DNA from: FEN-1139 sp964396375
GTDB lineage: Bacteria; Myxococcota_A; Polyangia; Polyangiales; Polyangiaceae
Assembly (NCBI GenBank): GCA_964396375.1
Contig: CAYNEY010000029.1
Location: 1 to 64,000, forward strand
Reading direction: 5' to 3'
DNA: 64,000 bases
A program made the position numbers and the translations under genes. The notes under the pieces were generated by a model. It searched no databases. It was not told where the DNA came from and worked only from the letters and a program-made list of their open reading frames with translations. Within the stretch, counting starts at the first letter, position 1; every line of letters starts with the position of its first letter. Below are positions 41,499 to 50,400 of this stretch, one piece after another.

Positions 41499-43243
41499 TT
41501 CACGTGTCCTCCCCTCCGCTCGAAAGTGCCAGCCCCGCACCGACCGAAACGCCCAGGCGGCGCGTGATCCGCGTGCTGGTGGTGGTGCGACGGTGTGTGC
41601 AGGCCCTGACGCTCCTGTGTTTTTTGTGGTTGCTCACCGCCACCACCTTCCGTGGGCATTTTTCCAACGATGCCGGACACCCGATTCGGATCGCTCATCC
41701 GGTCGAGTTCTTCCTCTTCCTCGATCCCTACGCCGCACTGCTTACGGGCTTGAGCGCCCATGCCCTGCCGGTGGGGTTGCTCTGGTCGCTTCTGACCATC
41801 GCCGTGACAGTGGTTTTTGGACGGGTGTTCTGTGGCTGGGTGTGTCCGCTCGGCACGCTAAATCACCTGATCGGTCATTTTGCGTACCTCGGCCGGCATG
41901 ACAAGAGCCGTCGCATCGCCGTGAACCGCAGCGGCCGCGCCCAGACCATCAAGTACTATGTGCTGCTTGCCGGTCTCGGCTCAGCCCTGTTTGGCAGCGT
42001 GCTCTTCGGCATGCTCGATCCCATCTGCATCGCCGTACGGTCGATCGGGCTCGGTGTCTTCCCTCTCTTACACTACGCGACTCAGCGTGGCACGGAGGCT
42101 CTCTCTGGGCTCGGTGGGCGGGAGTTGGGGCGTGCCTTGGATGGTGCTGACCTGTGGTTGGCCGGCGAGGTGTTCACCCCCAACCTCGCGTACACCCACC
42201 ACGGCTGGGTGTTGGTGTCGCTCTTCTTTGGCATCCTGCTCACCAACCTGCTCGTGCCCCGCTTCTTCTGCAGGTTCTTGTGCCCGCTCGGCGCGCTGCT
42301 TGGCACAATCTCCCGCTATGCCCTCTTTGGCATGGAGAAGGCCCACGAGAAGTGCACGGACTGCGATCGCTGCGTGCTGCACTGTCAAGGCGCCGACAGC
42401 CCCGAGGGGGGCAAGAAGCACCGACAGGCCGAGTGCCACGTGTGCCTGAACTGCGAGGCGAGCTGTCCGGAGGGGGTGATCCGCTGGAAGTTCTTACCGA
42501 ACCGACGCTCCGTTGAGCCTCGAGCGGGCCTCGAGCGAAGGCGTGCCGTCCTGTGTTCGCTCGCTGGTGCGGCGGCAGTGCCGGCGCTCCGCATCGGCAA
42601 CTGGCCGGATCGCGCCTACAACGAGCGGATGATCCGACCACCCGGGTCGCTGCCGGAGCGAGAGTTCCTCGAGCGGTGCATCCGCTGTGGGGAGTGCATG
42701 AAGGTTTGCCCCAACAACGCCTTGCACCCGGCGCTGTTCGAGGCGGGTTGGGAAGGGCTCTGGACACCCATCTTGATCCCCCGGATCGGCTACTGCGAGC
42801 ACTCTTGTGTGCTCTGCAGTCAGGTGTGCCCAACCGGCGCGATCCGCCCCATCACCGAGCGGGAGAAGCTCGGCATCGGCCAGCCGCCGATCCGGCTCGG
42901 GACGGCGATGTACGACTTCGGCCGGTGTCTGCCTTGGGCCATGGCCACGCCGTGCATCGTCTGCGAAGAGTTCTGCCCGACCTCGCCGAAGGCGATCTGG
43001 GTGGAGGAGGTCACGGTGCCCCGCCGTGCCTCCACACCGAGCGCCGACGGGGGCGAGCCGGAGATGCAACAGATCACGGTGAAGCGTCCGCACATCGACC
43101 CCACCTTGTGCATCGGCTGCGGTTCCTGCGAGAAGGCCTGCCCGGTGGTGGACAAGCCGGCGGTGTATGTGACCTGTGCCGGCGAGAGCCGCTCGTCGAC
43201 CAACGTGATCCTGCTCGGTGCGGGCAAAAAGGTGAAGAGCTGA
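41495..43243 (+). CDS. Membrane polyferredoxin (NapH/MauN-like fused to multiple 4Fe-4S domains)
   Basis: This 582-aa protein has about four to five membrane helices in the first 280 residues, with two Cys motifs at membrane edges, RVFCGWVCPLG and RFFCRFLCPLGA, typical of NapH/CcoG-like proteins. Then come several iron-sulfur clusters: CTDCDRCVLHC, CHVCLNCEASCPEG, CIRCGECMKVCP, CVLCSQVCPTGA, CIVCEEFCPTS and CIGCGSCEKACP. It would move electrons between the quinone pool and a periplasmic or cytoplasmic partner. Gene order with the Tat-exported DUF362 protein points to that protein as the partner. Confidence 0.88.
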   Translation: MIHVSSPPLESASPAPTETPRRRVIRVLVVVRRCVQALTLLCFLWLLTATTFRGHFSNDAGHPIRIAHPVEFFLFLDPYAALLTGLSAHALPVGLLWSLLTIAVTVVFGRVFCGWVCPLGTLNHLIGHFAYLGRHDKSRRIAVNRSGRAQTIKYYVLLAGLGSALFGSVLFGMLDPICIAVRSIGLGVFPLLHYATQRGTEALSGLGGRELGRALDGADLWLAGEVFTPNLAYTHHGWVLVSLFFGILLTNLLVPRFFCRFLCPLGALLGTISRYALFGMEKAHEKCTDCDRCVLHCQGADSPEGGKKHRQAECHVCLNCEASCPEGVIRWKFLPNRRSVEPRAGLERRRAVLCSLAGAAAVPALRIGNWPDRAYNERMIRPPGSLPEREFLERCIRCGECMKVCPNNALHPALFEAGWEGLWTPILIPRIGYCEHSCVLCSQVCPTGAIRPITEREKLGIGQPPIRLGTAMYDFGRCLPWAMATPCIVCEEFCPTSPKAIWVEEVTVPRRASTPSADGGEPEMQQITVKRPHIDPTLCIGCGSCEKACPVVDKPAVYVTCAGESRSSTNVILLGAGKKVKS

Positions 43244-43451
43244 GCCCCGTCAGGGCAAGTGGGCGCTGACTTCCTTGAGGGCACCGCTGATCCGAAGTTC
43301 AGTAGCCGCCCGGGGAGGGCAAGGGCCTTGGGTGCCGGTGTGAGCGGCCCTCCGACTCAGGAAGTTGGCTTGGCCCCCCAAACAGGGCCAGACTCCGCGG
43401 GTCGGGCCCGTGGCTGCTCGGGGCGGCGGGCATCATTCGGCGAGGTGTACG

Positions 43452-46400
43452 ATGGGTCGCTCTCTTCTTGTCTGCGGGTGGGTGGTGCTGTGGCTGGGTG
43501 TGGCGTGTGGACGCGCGGAACTCTCGAAGGGGAGCTCAGGTGCCGACAGCTTCTGCGGAGATAGCGTCTGTGACCTGGAGGAGAACCACGAGTCGTGCCC
43601 CGCCGACTGCACGGTGACCTGCGGTGACTCGTTCTGCGATGCCGAGGAGACCCTCGAATCGTGCCCGAAGGACTGTGGCGCTTACTGCGGCGACGGCCAA
43701 TGTGATCCGACCGAGACCGATCAGAGCTGCAGCATCGACTGCCAGGCGGGTTGCGGCGATGGGTACTGTGATCCGATCGTGGAGGATGAGGGGAGTTGTC
43801 CCAGCGACTGTGGGCAGCTGGGGATCTGCGGCGATGGATTGTGCGACGCTGACCTCGGTGAAAGCCAGGTAACCTGTCCGAGGGATTGCCAGGGGGCATC
43901 GTGTGGTGATGGCGTGTGCGCGCCGGACGAGCTCTTCTGGTGCCGTAGTGACTGCGGAACCACCAGCTGTGGTAACTACGTCTGCGAACTCGGAGAGCCG
44001 TTCTCGTGCCCATCGGATTGTCAGTCGCTGCTGTGTGGAGACGGCATTTGCTCCTCTGACGAGCTGAGCTGGTGTTCCAACGACTGTGATCAGGGGATGT
44101 GCGGCGACGGCTGGTGCCGCGGGGACGAGGAGTCATGGTGTCAGAGCGATTGTGGCGTGTGCGGCGACGGCTGGTGCACGCCGAGTGAGGCTTCCTGGTG
44201 CACCTCTGACTGCGGGCCGGTGTGCGGCGACGGGGTGTGCGCGGTCGGCGAGGAAAGCTGGTGCGGCGCAGACTGCCAAGTCTGCGGCAATGGTACCTGC
44301 GAGCTCGGGGAGGAGTCCTGGTGTGACGTGGATTGTTACCGGGGCGTGTGCGGCGATGGCCTCTGCGCCACCGGTGAGCAGTCGTGGTGCCCGGCGGACT
44401 GCAGCTACGGTTTCTGCGGCGACGGCATGTGCCGCTACGATGAGCAGACCTGGTGCGCCGCGGATTGCGGTACCGGCTGGTGTGGCAATTTCGTGTGCGA
44501 GTACGACGAGATCAACTGGTGTCCGAACGACTGCACCGGGGGCACTTGCGGAAATGGCCTTTGTGAACCACTCGACGAACTCTCCTGCCCGAGCGACTGC
44601 TACGCCAGTGTCTGCGGGGACGGCCTGTGTCAGATCGGCGAGACCCAACTCTGCCCGAATGATTGCCTGTGGGTGGTGTGTGGCGACGGGGTGTGCAGCG
44701 CCAGCTCCGGTGAGGTCATCTCCTGCGCCGTAGATTGCGGAGGGAGCTTCTGCGGTGACCGTTTCTGCGCGACCGGCGAGCAGGACAGCTGCCCCTGGGA
44801 CTGCAGCACCTTGGTGTGCGGCAACGGCCTGTGTGAAGGCAATGAGGCCGTGACCTGTCCGTCGGATTGCTACCCCGGTTGCGGCAACCGGATCTGCGAG
44901 GTAAACGAGGGCTGGTTCTGTCCGGAGGATTGCGCCTTCGCGTTGTGCGGCAATGGTGTCTGTGACGAAGGTGAGGTGGTGACCTGTCCCTCGGACTGCG
45001 GAGTGGTCTCGATCTGTGGCGATGGGCTCTGCGCTGGTATCGAGAACGCCACCACCTGTCCCGTCGACTGCAGCGGTTGCGGTGACGGGCTGTGCGGGCC
45101 CGACGAGGCCAACCGATGCCCGAGCGACTGTCCGAACTGCGGAAACGGCTGGTGTGATGCCGGCGAGAACGCCGAGAACTGTCCGTGGGATTGCACCCGC
45201 TGCGGAGACGGTTTCTGCACCGAGCGTGAGGACAGCGCCTCGTGTCCCATCGACTGCCCGGCGGTCGCGGTGTGTGGCGACCAGACCTGCAGTCCCCCCG
45301 AGACTCGGGAGAGCTGTGCCATCGACTGTGGTGTGCTCTCGCCCTGTGGGGACGCCTACTGCGGTCCCCTCGAGTCCCACGCCACCTGCCCCATCGACTG
45401 TCCAGAGAGCGAGTGGTGCGGGGACGGGCGCTGCACCGCCCCGGAGAGTTCTGACTCGTGCCGAACGGACTGCCCACTCTGCGGTGATACCCTGTGCGGC
45501 CCGCTCGAGACGGCCGAGAGCTGTGCCATCGACTGCTCCTTGGTGTGCGGCGACCGGATCTGCTCGGCGCTCGAGACTCGGGAGAGCTGCGTGGTCGATT
45601 GCGGTCGCTGTGGAGATGGCATCTGTGACCAGAACGAAACCCCGAACACCTGCGCGTCGGACTGTCCGGTGAGCTGCGGCGATGGCCTGTGCAGCACCGG
45701 GGAAGGTGTCCAGAGCTGTCCGGTCGACTGCGACCGCTGTGGCAACGCCGTGTGTGGGCCGCTCGAGACTCAAGAGAGTTGTCCGGTCGACTGTGTCTCC
45801 TCGATCTGCGGTGATGGGATCTGCGGCGATGGCGAGGATCCCTGGAGCTGCACCGTAGATTGCAGCGCCTGTCCGGATGGCGTGTGCGGCCCCGACGAGA
45901 CACCCACCAGTTGCCTCGACGACTGCGGGCGCTGTGGTGATGGGTTCTGTTCCGGTTCCGAGACCATTCTGAGCTGTCCAGTGGACTGCCCCCTCACCGC
46001 TACTTGTGGTGATGGCCTGTGCACGAGCGGGCTCGAGACCCGGGAGAGCTGCGCCCGCGACTGCGGCGGATGGTGTGGCGATGAGCTGTGCTCGGACGAC
46101 GAGCTCGAGGTCGAGAGCTGTCCTCTGGATTGCGGTGGTTGCGGCGATGGGTTGTGTCGCGACGGCGAGACCAGCGCGACCTGTCCCCTCGACTGCCGCG
46201 GAGAAGTGTGCGGCAACGCCGTCTGTGAACCAAACGAGCATTTCGCAAATTGCCCGGTGGACTGCCTGACCTGCGGCAACGGAACCTGCGATTCAGGGGA
46301 GACCACGGCAAACTGCCTCTCGGACTGCCCGGCCGTGTGCGGCAACGGACTCTGTGAGACCACCGAGGGTATCTTCACCTGTCCTTCGGACTGTGATCTC

Positions 46401-47387
46401 TGTGGCAACGGGATCTGCGGGCCACTCGAGACCGACAGCTGCCCGGTCGACTGCTCTTCGGCGGCGGTCTGCGGTGATGGGCTCTGCACCCTGGGGGAGA
46501 ACCCCAGCAACTGCAACCCCGACTGTGGATGGTGTGGTGACGGCGTGTGCGGTAACGACGAGGACGCCCTCGGCTGCAACCTCGATTGCGGGGTGTGCGG
46601 CGATGGGATCTGCGGCGAGAGCGAGAGTCCGACCAACTGTGTCGTGGACTGTCCGATCACCGTCGTCTGTGGCGATGGGGTGTGCTCCAGCGGTGAAACC
46701 CCCCTCTCCTGCGCGTTGGATTGTCCCGCTCGCTGCGGGGATGGATACTGCTCGGGGACGGAGACCGCCCTCTCTTGCGCCGCGGACTGCTCGGTGTGCG
46801 GGGATGGGGTGTGCACCGGTACCGAGACCCTCGACAACTGCGTGATCGACTGCGTGGTCTGCGGAGACGAGATCTGCTCGGTCGGCGAGGACCAGGTGAG
46901 CTGCCTTTCGGATTGCGGTTTCTGCGGTGATGATCTGTGCGCACCGAATGAGGATCTCGAGAGCTGCGAGGTCGACTGCGGGGAGTGTGGGGATGCTGTC
47001 TGCGGCAGTTCCGAGCTCGGCACCTGCCCCGAGGATTGCCCGGTCTGCGGCGACGGGGTGTGCAGCCATGCCGAGGTAGGCAACTGCCCGAGGGATTGCC
47101 CGGAGTGCGGCGACGGGGTCTGTCAGAGCAGCGAGACGGTGCTCGGGTGCTTCGCCGATTGCGTGGTGGCGCGTTGTGGCGACGGTCGTTGTGAACTCGG
47201 CGAGACTATCTTCTGCCCCCGTGACTGCGCGAGCGATGGTACCGGTGGCGCATCTGGCGAAGGCGGCGCGGGTGGCACCGGTGGCACATCTGGCGAAGGC
47301 GGCGCGGGTGGCGAGGCCGGCGAGGCCGGTCAGGCCGGTGCGGTGGGCGAGGGCGGCACGAGTGCGCTCGGTGGTGCAAGCAGCTGA
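43452..47387 (+). CDS. Giant Cys-rich repeat lipoprotein (about 56 four-Cys units)
   Basis: This 1311-aa protein has signal CGWVVLWLGVAC with a lipobox Cys. From residue 37 to about 1260 it is one uninterrupted array of units of roughly 20-24 residues with the form C-G-[DN]-x-x-C-x(4-7)-E-x(3-6)-C-x-x-D-C; I count 56 units and so about 224 Cys. Unit examples are CGDGVCAPDELFWCRSDC and CGNGLCEGNEAVTCPSDC. The acidic residues suggest metal binding or disulfide rods. The C-terminus is Gly/Glu/Ala-rich (GGAGGTGGTSGEGGAGG) with no sorting tail, so attachment is by the N-terminal lipid. Confidence 0.85.
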   Translation: MGRSLLVCGWVVLWLGVACGRAELSKGSSGADSFCGDSVCDLEENHESCPADCTVTCGDSFCDAEETLESCPKDCGAYCGDGQCDPTETDQSCSIDCQAGCGDGYCDPIVEDEGSCPSDCGQLGICGDGLCDADLGESQVTCPRDCQGASCGDGVCAPDELFWCRSDCGTTSCGNYVCELGEPFSCPSDCQSLLCGDGICSSDELSWCSNDCDQGMCGDGWCRGDEESWCQSDCGVCGDGWCTPSEASWCTSDCGPVCGDGVCAVGEESWCGADCQVCGNGTCELGEESWCDVDCYRGVCGDGLCATGEQSWCPADCSYGFCGDGMCRYDEQTWCAADCGTGWCGNFVCEYDEINWCPNDCTGGTCGNGLCEPLDELSCPSDCYASVCGDGLCQIGETQLCPNDCLWVVCGDGVCSASSGEVISCAVDCGGSFCGDRFCATGEQDSCPWDCSTLVCGNGLCEGNEAVTCPSDCYPGCGNRICEVNEGWFCPEDCAFALCGNGVCDEGEVVTCPSDCGVVSICGDGLCAGIENATTCPVDCSGCGDGLCGPDEANRCPSDCPNCGNGWCDAGENAENCPWDCTRCGDGFCTEREDSASCPIDCPAVAVCGDQTCSPPETRESCAIDCGVLSPCGDAYCGPLESHATCPIDCPESEWCGDGRCTAPESSDSCRTDCPLCGDTLCGPLETAESCAIDCSLVCGDRICSALETRESCVVDCGRCGDGICDQNETPNTCASDCPVSCGDGLCSTGEGVQSCPVDCDRCGNAVCGPLETQESCPVDCVSSICGDGICGDGEDPWSCTVDCSACPDGVCGPDETPTSCLDDCGRCGDGFCSGSETILSCPVDCPLTATCGDGLCTSGLETRESCARDCGGWCGDELCSDDELEVESCPLDCGGCGDGLCRDGETSATCPLDCRGEVCGNAVCEPNEHFANCPVDCLTCGNGTCDSGETTANCLSDCPAVCGNGLCETTEGIFTCPSDCDLCGNGICGPLETDSCPVDCSSAAVCGDGLCTLGENPSNCNPDCGWCGDGVCGNDEDALGCNLDCGVCGDGICGESESPTNCVVDCPITVVCGDGVCSSGETPLSCALDCPARCGDGYCSGTETALSCAADCSVCGDGVCTGTETLDNCVIDCVVCGDEICSVGEDQVSCLSDCGFCGDDLCAPNEDLESCEVDCGECGDAVCGSSELGTCPEDCPVCGDGVCSHAEVGNCPRDCPECGDGVCQSSETVLGCFADCVVARCGDGRCELGETIFCPRDCASDGTGGASGEGGAGGTGGTSGEGGAGGEAGEAGQAGAVGEGGTSALGGASS

Positions 47388-47495
47388 GATCGAGCGCTTG
47401 TGCTGGCTTCTGGTCCGAAAGCCCCGCCTGACTCGCCCCTCCGAGCAAAGTGCTTGCATGGCCTCGAGCTTTCCGGGAAGAATCGCCGGTAGCGC

Positions 47496-48920
47496 ATGCC
47501 CCCCAGTGTCTCAGAGGCTCGCAGCACCGCGGCTCGTGTAGCCAAGTGGCTGCTCGAGAAGGACCGACCCGATGAGGCGGTGAAGCTCTTGGTCGCGTTC
47601 GCCGCGGCGGGAGGGAATGACGCCGAAGGGCAGGCCCTGCTGGCCGAGGCACTTCGGATCGACCCCTCCGCCCGGGTGGCCCAGCTCGCCTTCGAGCGCA
47701 TGGAAGGCATCGTTGGCGAGCATACCGAGCTAGAGCAGGTGATCGCCGCCTATGGCCTGGCGGAGTTGACCCGTCTCGAAACTGAGATGCGGCGTCCGAC
47801 GTTTCGGCGCGCTCAGATGGGGTTCAACAACAACATCAAGTTCCAAGGTCAGGTCTTCCACGTTCAGACCGAGGACTCAGGGCTCGATCAGCCCCACATC
47901 ATCACCCACCTCTTTGCTGACGGCGGACGGGTCATCAAGAGCCACAAGCGTCTGTATGGCAGCCATCTTGGTCGGGCAGACATCGCTGAGTTCGTCCGGG
48001 CGTTGATGAAGGCGCAGCATCTCGAGATGGTCGCGATGTTGCGTGAGGGCCGGTTCGATGCGGTGTTGGCCGGACGCGAGGTGGGCGGCATGGTGCTGCT
48101 CGAAGAGCCTCCGAACGTGGACATTCGCAAGCTGGCGAGCAAGAAAAAGGAGCGCGCAGAGGCCGGGGCGCAGGCGGCGGCCGCCGCGGGGGTGATTGGA
48201 GCCGAGGGTTCGGTCCCTTCGCGTGTGCCCCCAGCGGCTTCGCTCAGGCCAGCGTCGGTCGAAGAGAGCGGCTATCGCCTGCGGGTGCTGCGGTGCCTTG
48301 GGGGGGGGCCTGACCACTATCATGTGAAGGAGTCGCGGACGGCCATCGGTGCTCGGGGTGCAGTCTCCCTGCCTGGGGAGCCCTTCTGCCATCCGGAAGA
48401 GGCCGAGCTCACCTTCGAAGATGGCCGGCTCTGGCTGGAGGACTTGGAGGGTGGCAACGGCGTTTTCCTCCGCATCCGCACCCCGGTCGAGCTGTCACCC
48501 GGGGACGAGTTCGTGGTGGGGGATCAGCTGCTGCGCATCGAAACCAACCCCTTTCCGAACGATGGCCCCGATCCGGATCCGACGTACTTCTACTCGTCGC
48601 CAAAGTGGCCCTCCTCGTTTCGGATCGTTCAGGTGTTCGAGGGCGGCTCGCTCGGTGCGTGTTTGGTGGCACGAGGCAACACTCTGCAGGTGGGTGCTGC
48701 GTTGGGTGAGCTGCTCTTCCCCGATGATCCTTTGGTGGCCGATCAGCACTGCGTGATCGAGGAGCAGGCTGGCACCGTCTTGGTCTCCGATCTCGGCTCG
48801 CGCACGGGTGTGTTCGTGCGGATCCGCGGCTCGCAGGAGCTGCTCCACAACGACGAGCTCTTGGTTGGGCGAACCCGACTGGTCGTCGATCTGGGCCAAG
48901 GCGAAGTCACGGCCGCCTAG
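47496..48920 (+). CDS. Protein with two FHA domains and an N-terminal helical region
   Basis: This 474-aa protein has residues 1-90 that look like two tetratricopeptide-type helices (DRPDEAVKLLVAFAAAGGND). A middle domain follows: MGFNNNIKFQGQVFHVQTED, then THLFADGGRVIKSHKRLY. Two forkhead-associated domains end the protein: about 265-350 (AIGARGAVSLPGEPFCHPEE, DLEGGNGVFLRI) and 370-470 (QVGAALGELLFPDDPLVADQ, DLGSRTGVFVRIRG). FHA domains bind phosphothreonine, so it is a likely target of Ser/Thr kinases such as the one at 52-54 kb. It has no signal peptide. Confidence 0.82.
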   Translation: MPPSVSEARSTAARVAKWLLEKDRPDEAVKLLVAFAAAGGNDAEGQALLAEALRIDPSARVAQLAFERMEGIVGEHTELEQVIAAYGLAELTRLETEMRRPTFRRAQMGFNNNIKFQGQVFHVQTEDSGLDQPHIITHLFADGGRVIKSHKRLYGSHLGRADIAEFVRALMKAQHLEMVAMLREGRFDAVLAGREVGGMVLLEEPPNVDIRKLASKKKERAEAGAQAAAAAGVIGAEGSVPSRVPPAASLRPASVEESGYRLRVLRCLGGGPDHYHVKESRTAIGARGAVSLPGEPFCHPEEAELTFEDGRLWLEDLEGGNGVFLRIRTPVELSPGDEFVVGDQLLRIETNPFPNDGPDPDPTYFYSSPKWPSSFRIVQVFEGGSLGACLVARGNTLQVGAALGELLFPDDPLVADQHCVIEEQAGTVLVSDLGSRTGVFVRIRGSQELLHNDELLVGRTRLVVDLGQGEVTAA

Positions 48921-48931
48921 CGGCGCACGGT

Positions 48932-49036
48932 GTTGCGGCTGCCGGGGCGCGTTCGTCCCCATCTGTGTTGCGGCTGCCGGGGCGCGTTCGTCCCCATCTG
49001 CGTTGCGGCTGCCGGGGCGCGTTCGTCCCCATCTGC
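48932..49036. repeat. 35-bp tandem repeat, 3 copies
   Basis: The unit opens GTTGCGGCTGCCGGGGCGCG and repeats at 48932, 48967 and 49002; only the last base of the first unit differs. It starts 12 bases after the stop of the FHA gene and ends before the terminator hairpin, so it lies in the 3' untranslated region. It is too short and unspaced to be a CRISPR array. Confidence 0.95.
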
Positions 49037-49053
49037 GGCCACAAAAAGCCGAC

Positions 49054-49085
49054 GGCCGAAACCGGAGGGATCCCCCGGCTTCGGC
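49054..49085. terminator. Hairpin terminator between convergent genes
   Basis: GGCCGAAACCGG (49054-49065) pairs with CCGGCTTCGGCC (49074-49085) with one mismatch around an 8-base loop. AAAAA lies just left (giving a U-run for minus-strand transcripts) and TCTTTC lies a little to the right. Position between the FHA gene and the convergent lipoprotein gene supports bidirectional termination. Confidence 0.65.
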
Positions 49086-49110
49086 CGCTCGGTCTTTCGC
49101 TTGCGCCGGA

Positions 49111-49320
49111 TTACTCGGCGGCGGGCGCAGCAGCCGCCTCTTCAGCCTTCGCCTCTCCCTCGGCAGGAGCGGCCTCAGCGTCGGCGGGGGCAGCCTCGGC
49201 AGGAGCAGCTTCAGCAGGAGCAGCCTCTTCCGCCTTGGGGGCCTCGGCCGGGGGCTGCGAGCCACCACAGGCGAAGGCGAGGGGAAGAACGGCGAGAGCG
49301 AGCAGGTTTCGAATGGTCAT
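49111..49320 (-). CDS. Very small Ala/Glu/Pro-rich lipoprotein
   Basis: This 69-aa protein has signal LLALAVLPLAFAC with lipobox; the mature 50 residues are almost only Ala, Glu, Pro and Lys (PAEAAPAEAAPADAEAAPAE), so disordered. AGGAGG stands before the ATG at 49320. Similar tiny lipoproteins are common in this lineage; the role is unknown, perhaps a spacer or envelope tether. The 139 bases upstream (49321-49459) are AT-rich and may hold its promoter. Confidence 0.65.
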   Translation of the reverse strand: MTIRNLLALAVLPLAFACGGSQPPAEAPKAEEAAPAEAAPAEAAPADAEAAPAEGEAKAEEAAAAPAAE

Positions 49321-49459
49321 TTTAGGGGATCCTCCTGAGCGAACCTTTGCCCTAGGACGGGCTCGGGACAGTGGATTGATGCCCGAAACACACGGTGCGA
49401 CTCAACCAAAATGAGCATTTTTTTGTTGGGCACCGTCAAAAGCTAACAAAATCAACTAT

Positions 49460-49816
49460 TTACGACGGCCCGGATCGGGGCCCCGGCTCCGCCGTTTCGG
49501 GGGAATTTGGTGGTGCGGGCATCTTTTCGGACACCTCGGGGACGGATGGGGTCGAGGCGGCCAGAGCGGCCAGCACGAACTCCCGGAGCTCTCGGGTGAG
49601 GCTGACGAAACGTCCTTCGATCGCGTAGAGCTGAGGGGCGAGGCGGTGGCTCCCGCGTACCTTGATCGAAACGGATTTCCTTTCGGTTTCGAGCACACCC
49701 TCGAGCGGACGCCCCGGCGCTGCCGGAAAGTCGGCGTGCAGCGTGACGCTCGAGCCATCGCTGGCGGCGATGGTGGCTTGTCCGAAGCCCGAGAACAGGA
49801 GTTTCGGTGTGGTCAT
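49460..49816 (-). CDS. PilZ-like small protein
   Basis: This 118-aa protein has core KLLFSGFGQATIAASDG, HADFPAAPGRPLEGVL and SIKVRGSHRL with YAIEGRFVSLTRELREFVL, resembling a six-strand PilZ-type barrel, but the RxxxR and DxSxGG ligand motifs are absent, so c-di-GMP binding is unlikely. The C-terminal 30 residues are Pro/Ser-rich. It follows smpB by 31 bases on the same strand and may be the last gene of that series. The family call is tentative. Confidence 0.5.
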   Translation of the reverse strand: MTTPKLLFSGFGQATIAASDGSSVTLHADFPAAPGRPLEGVLETERKSVSIKVRGSHRLAPQLYAIEGRFVSLTRELREFVLAALAASTPSVPEVSEKMPAPPNSPETAEPGPRSGPS

Positions 49817-49847
49817 GGGTTGTCTCTTCGAAGCGGCCGAGCAGGGG

Positions 49848-50339
49848 TCAGGACGAGTTTCGTACCACGCGTGCCATGGCTTGTCGTGCCTCGCGCTCGG
49901 CCTCGCGCTCCCGAATCACCTGGCGCTTGTCGTGGTGTTTGCGCCCCCTGGCCAGCGCGATCTCGAGCTTGGCTCGGCCGTGTTTGAGCCAGCACTTGGT
50001 GACGATGATGGTCATCCCCTGCGCTTCGACCCGGGTCCGGAGCTCGTCGATCTCTTTGCGGTGCAAGAGCAGCTTCCGTGTTCGCTTCTCCTGGTGTGCG
50101 AAGGCTGCGTGGGCAAGTTCTGGGATGCGCATCCCCTTGACCCAGGCCTCGCCCCGAGAGTCCACCTCGACCCACGCGTCCTTGAGATCGACGCTTCGCT
50201 CTCGCAGCACCCGGACCTCGCTGCCCAGCAGCACGATGCCGGCCTCGAAGTTCTCGAGCAGCTCGTACTCGAAGCTGGCGCGACGATTGTGGGACACCAG
50301 GCGATCGGCGCCGGGCTTATTTTTGGCGGACTCTGCCAT
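49848..50339 (-). CDS. smpB: SsrA-binding protein
   Basis: This 163-aa protein binds tmRNA for trans-translation of stalled ribosomes. VSHNRRASFEYELLENFEAG, GIVLLGSEVRVLRERSVDLK, WVKGMRIPELAHA and the basic C-terminal tail KHHDKRQVIREREAEREARQ match SmpB. The start at 50339 (MAESAKNK) gives normal length. I see no tmRNA gene within this window. It lies 61 bases after the adenosyltransferase gene on the same strand. Confidence 0.95.
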   Translation of the reverse strand: MAESAKNKPGADRLVSHNRRASFEYELLENFEAGIVLLGSEVRVLRERSVDLKDAWVEVDSRGEAWVKGMRIPELAHAAFAHQEKRTRKLLLHRKEIDELRTRVEAQGMTIIVTKCWLKHGRAKLEIALARGRKHHDKRQVIREREAEREARQAMARVVRNSS

Positions 50340-50400
50340 CGCGATCGGGTATGTGCCAAGGTGAGGGAGTTCGTGCAACCCCTTTGACGGAAGGCCAACC

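Noticed and set aside
43624..47459. Several very long open frames on the other strand and frames across the Cys-rich gene, for example 44133-46241 on the minus strand
   Set aside because: They mirror the repeated codon pattern of the lipoprotein, are low-complexity, and lack start context; the plus-strand frame has a signal peptide and a coherent repeat.
48932..49036. Possible CRISPR array
   Set aside because: Units are directly adjacent with no variable spacers, and only three copies exist.
49848..50400. tmRNA gene next to smpB
   Set aside because: No tRNA-like ends or ANDENYALAA-type tag frame visible nearby; smpB and ssrA are often unlinked.
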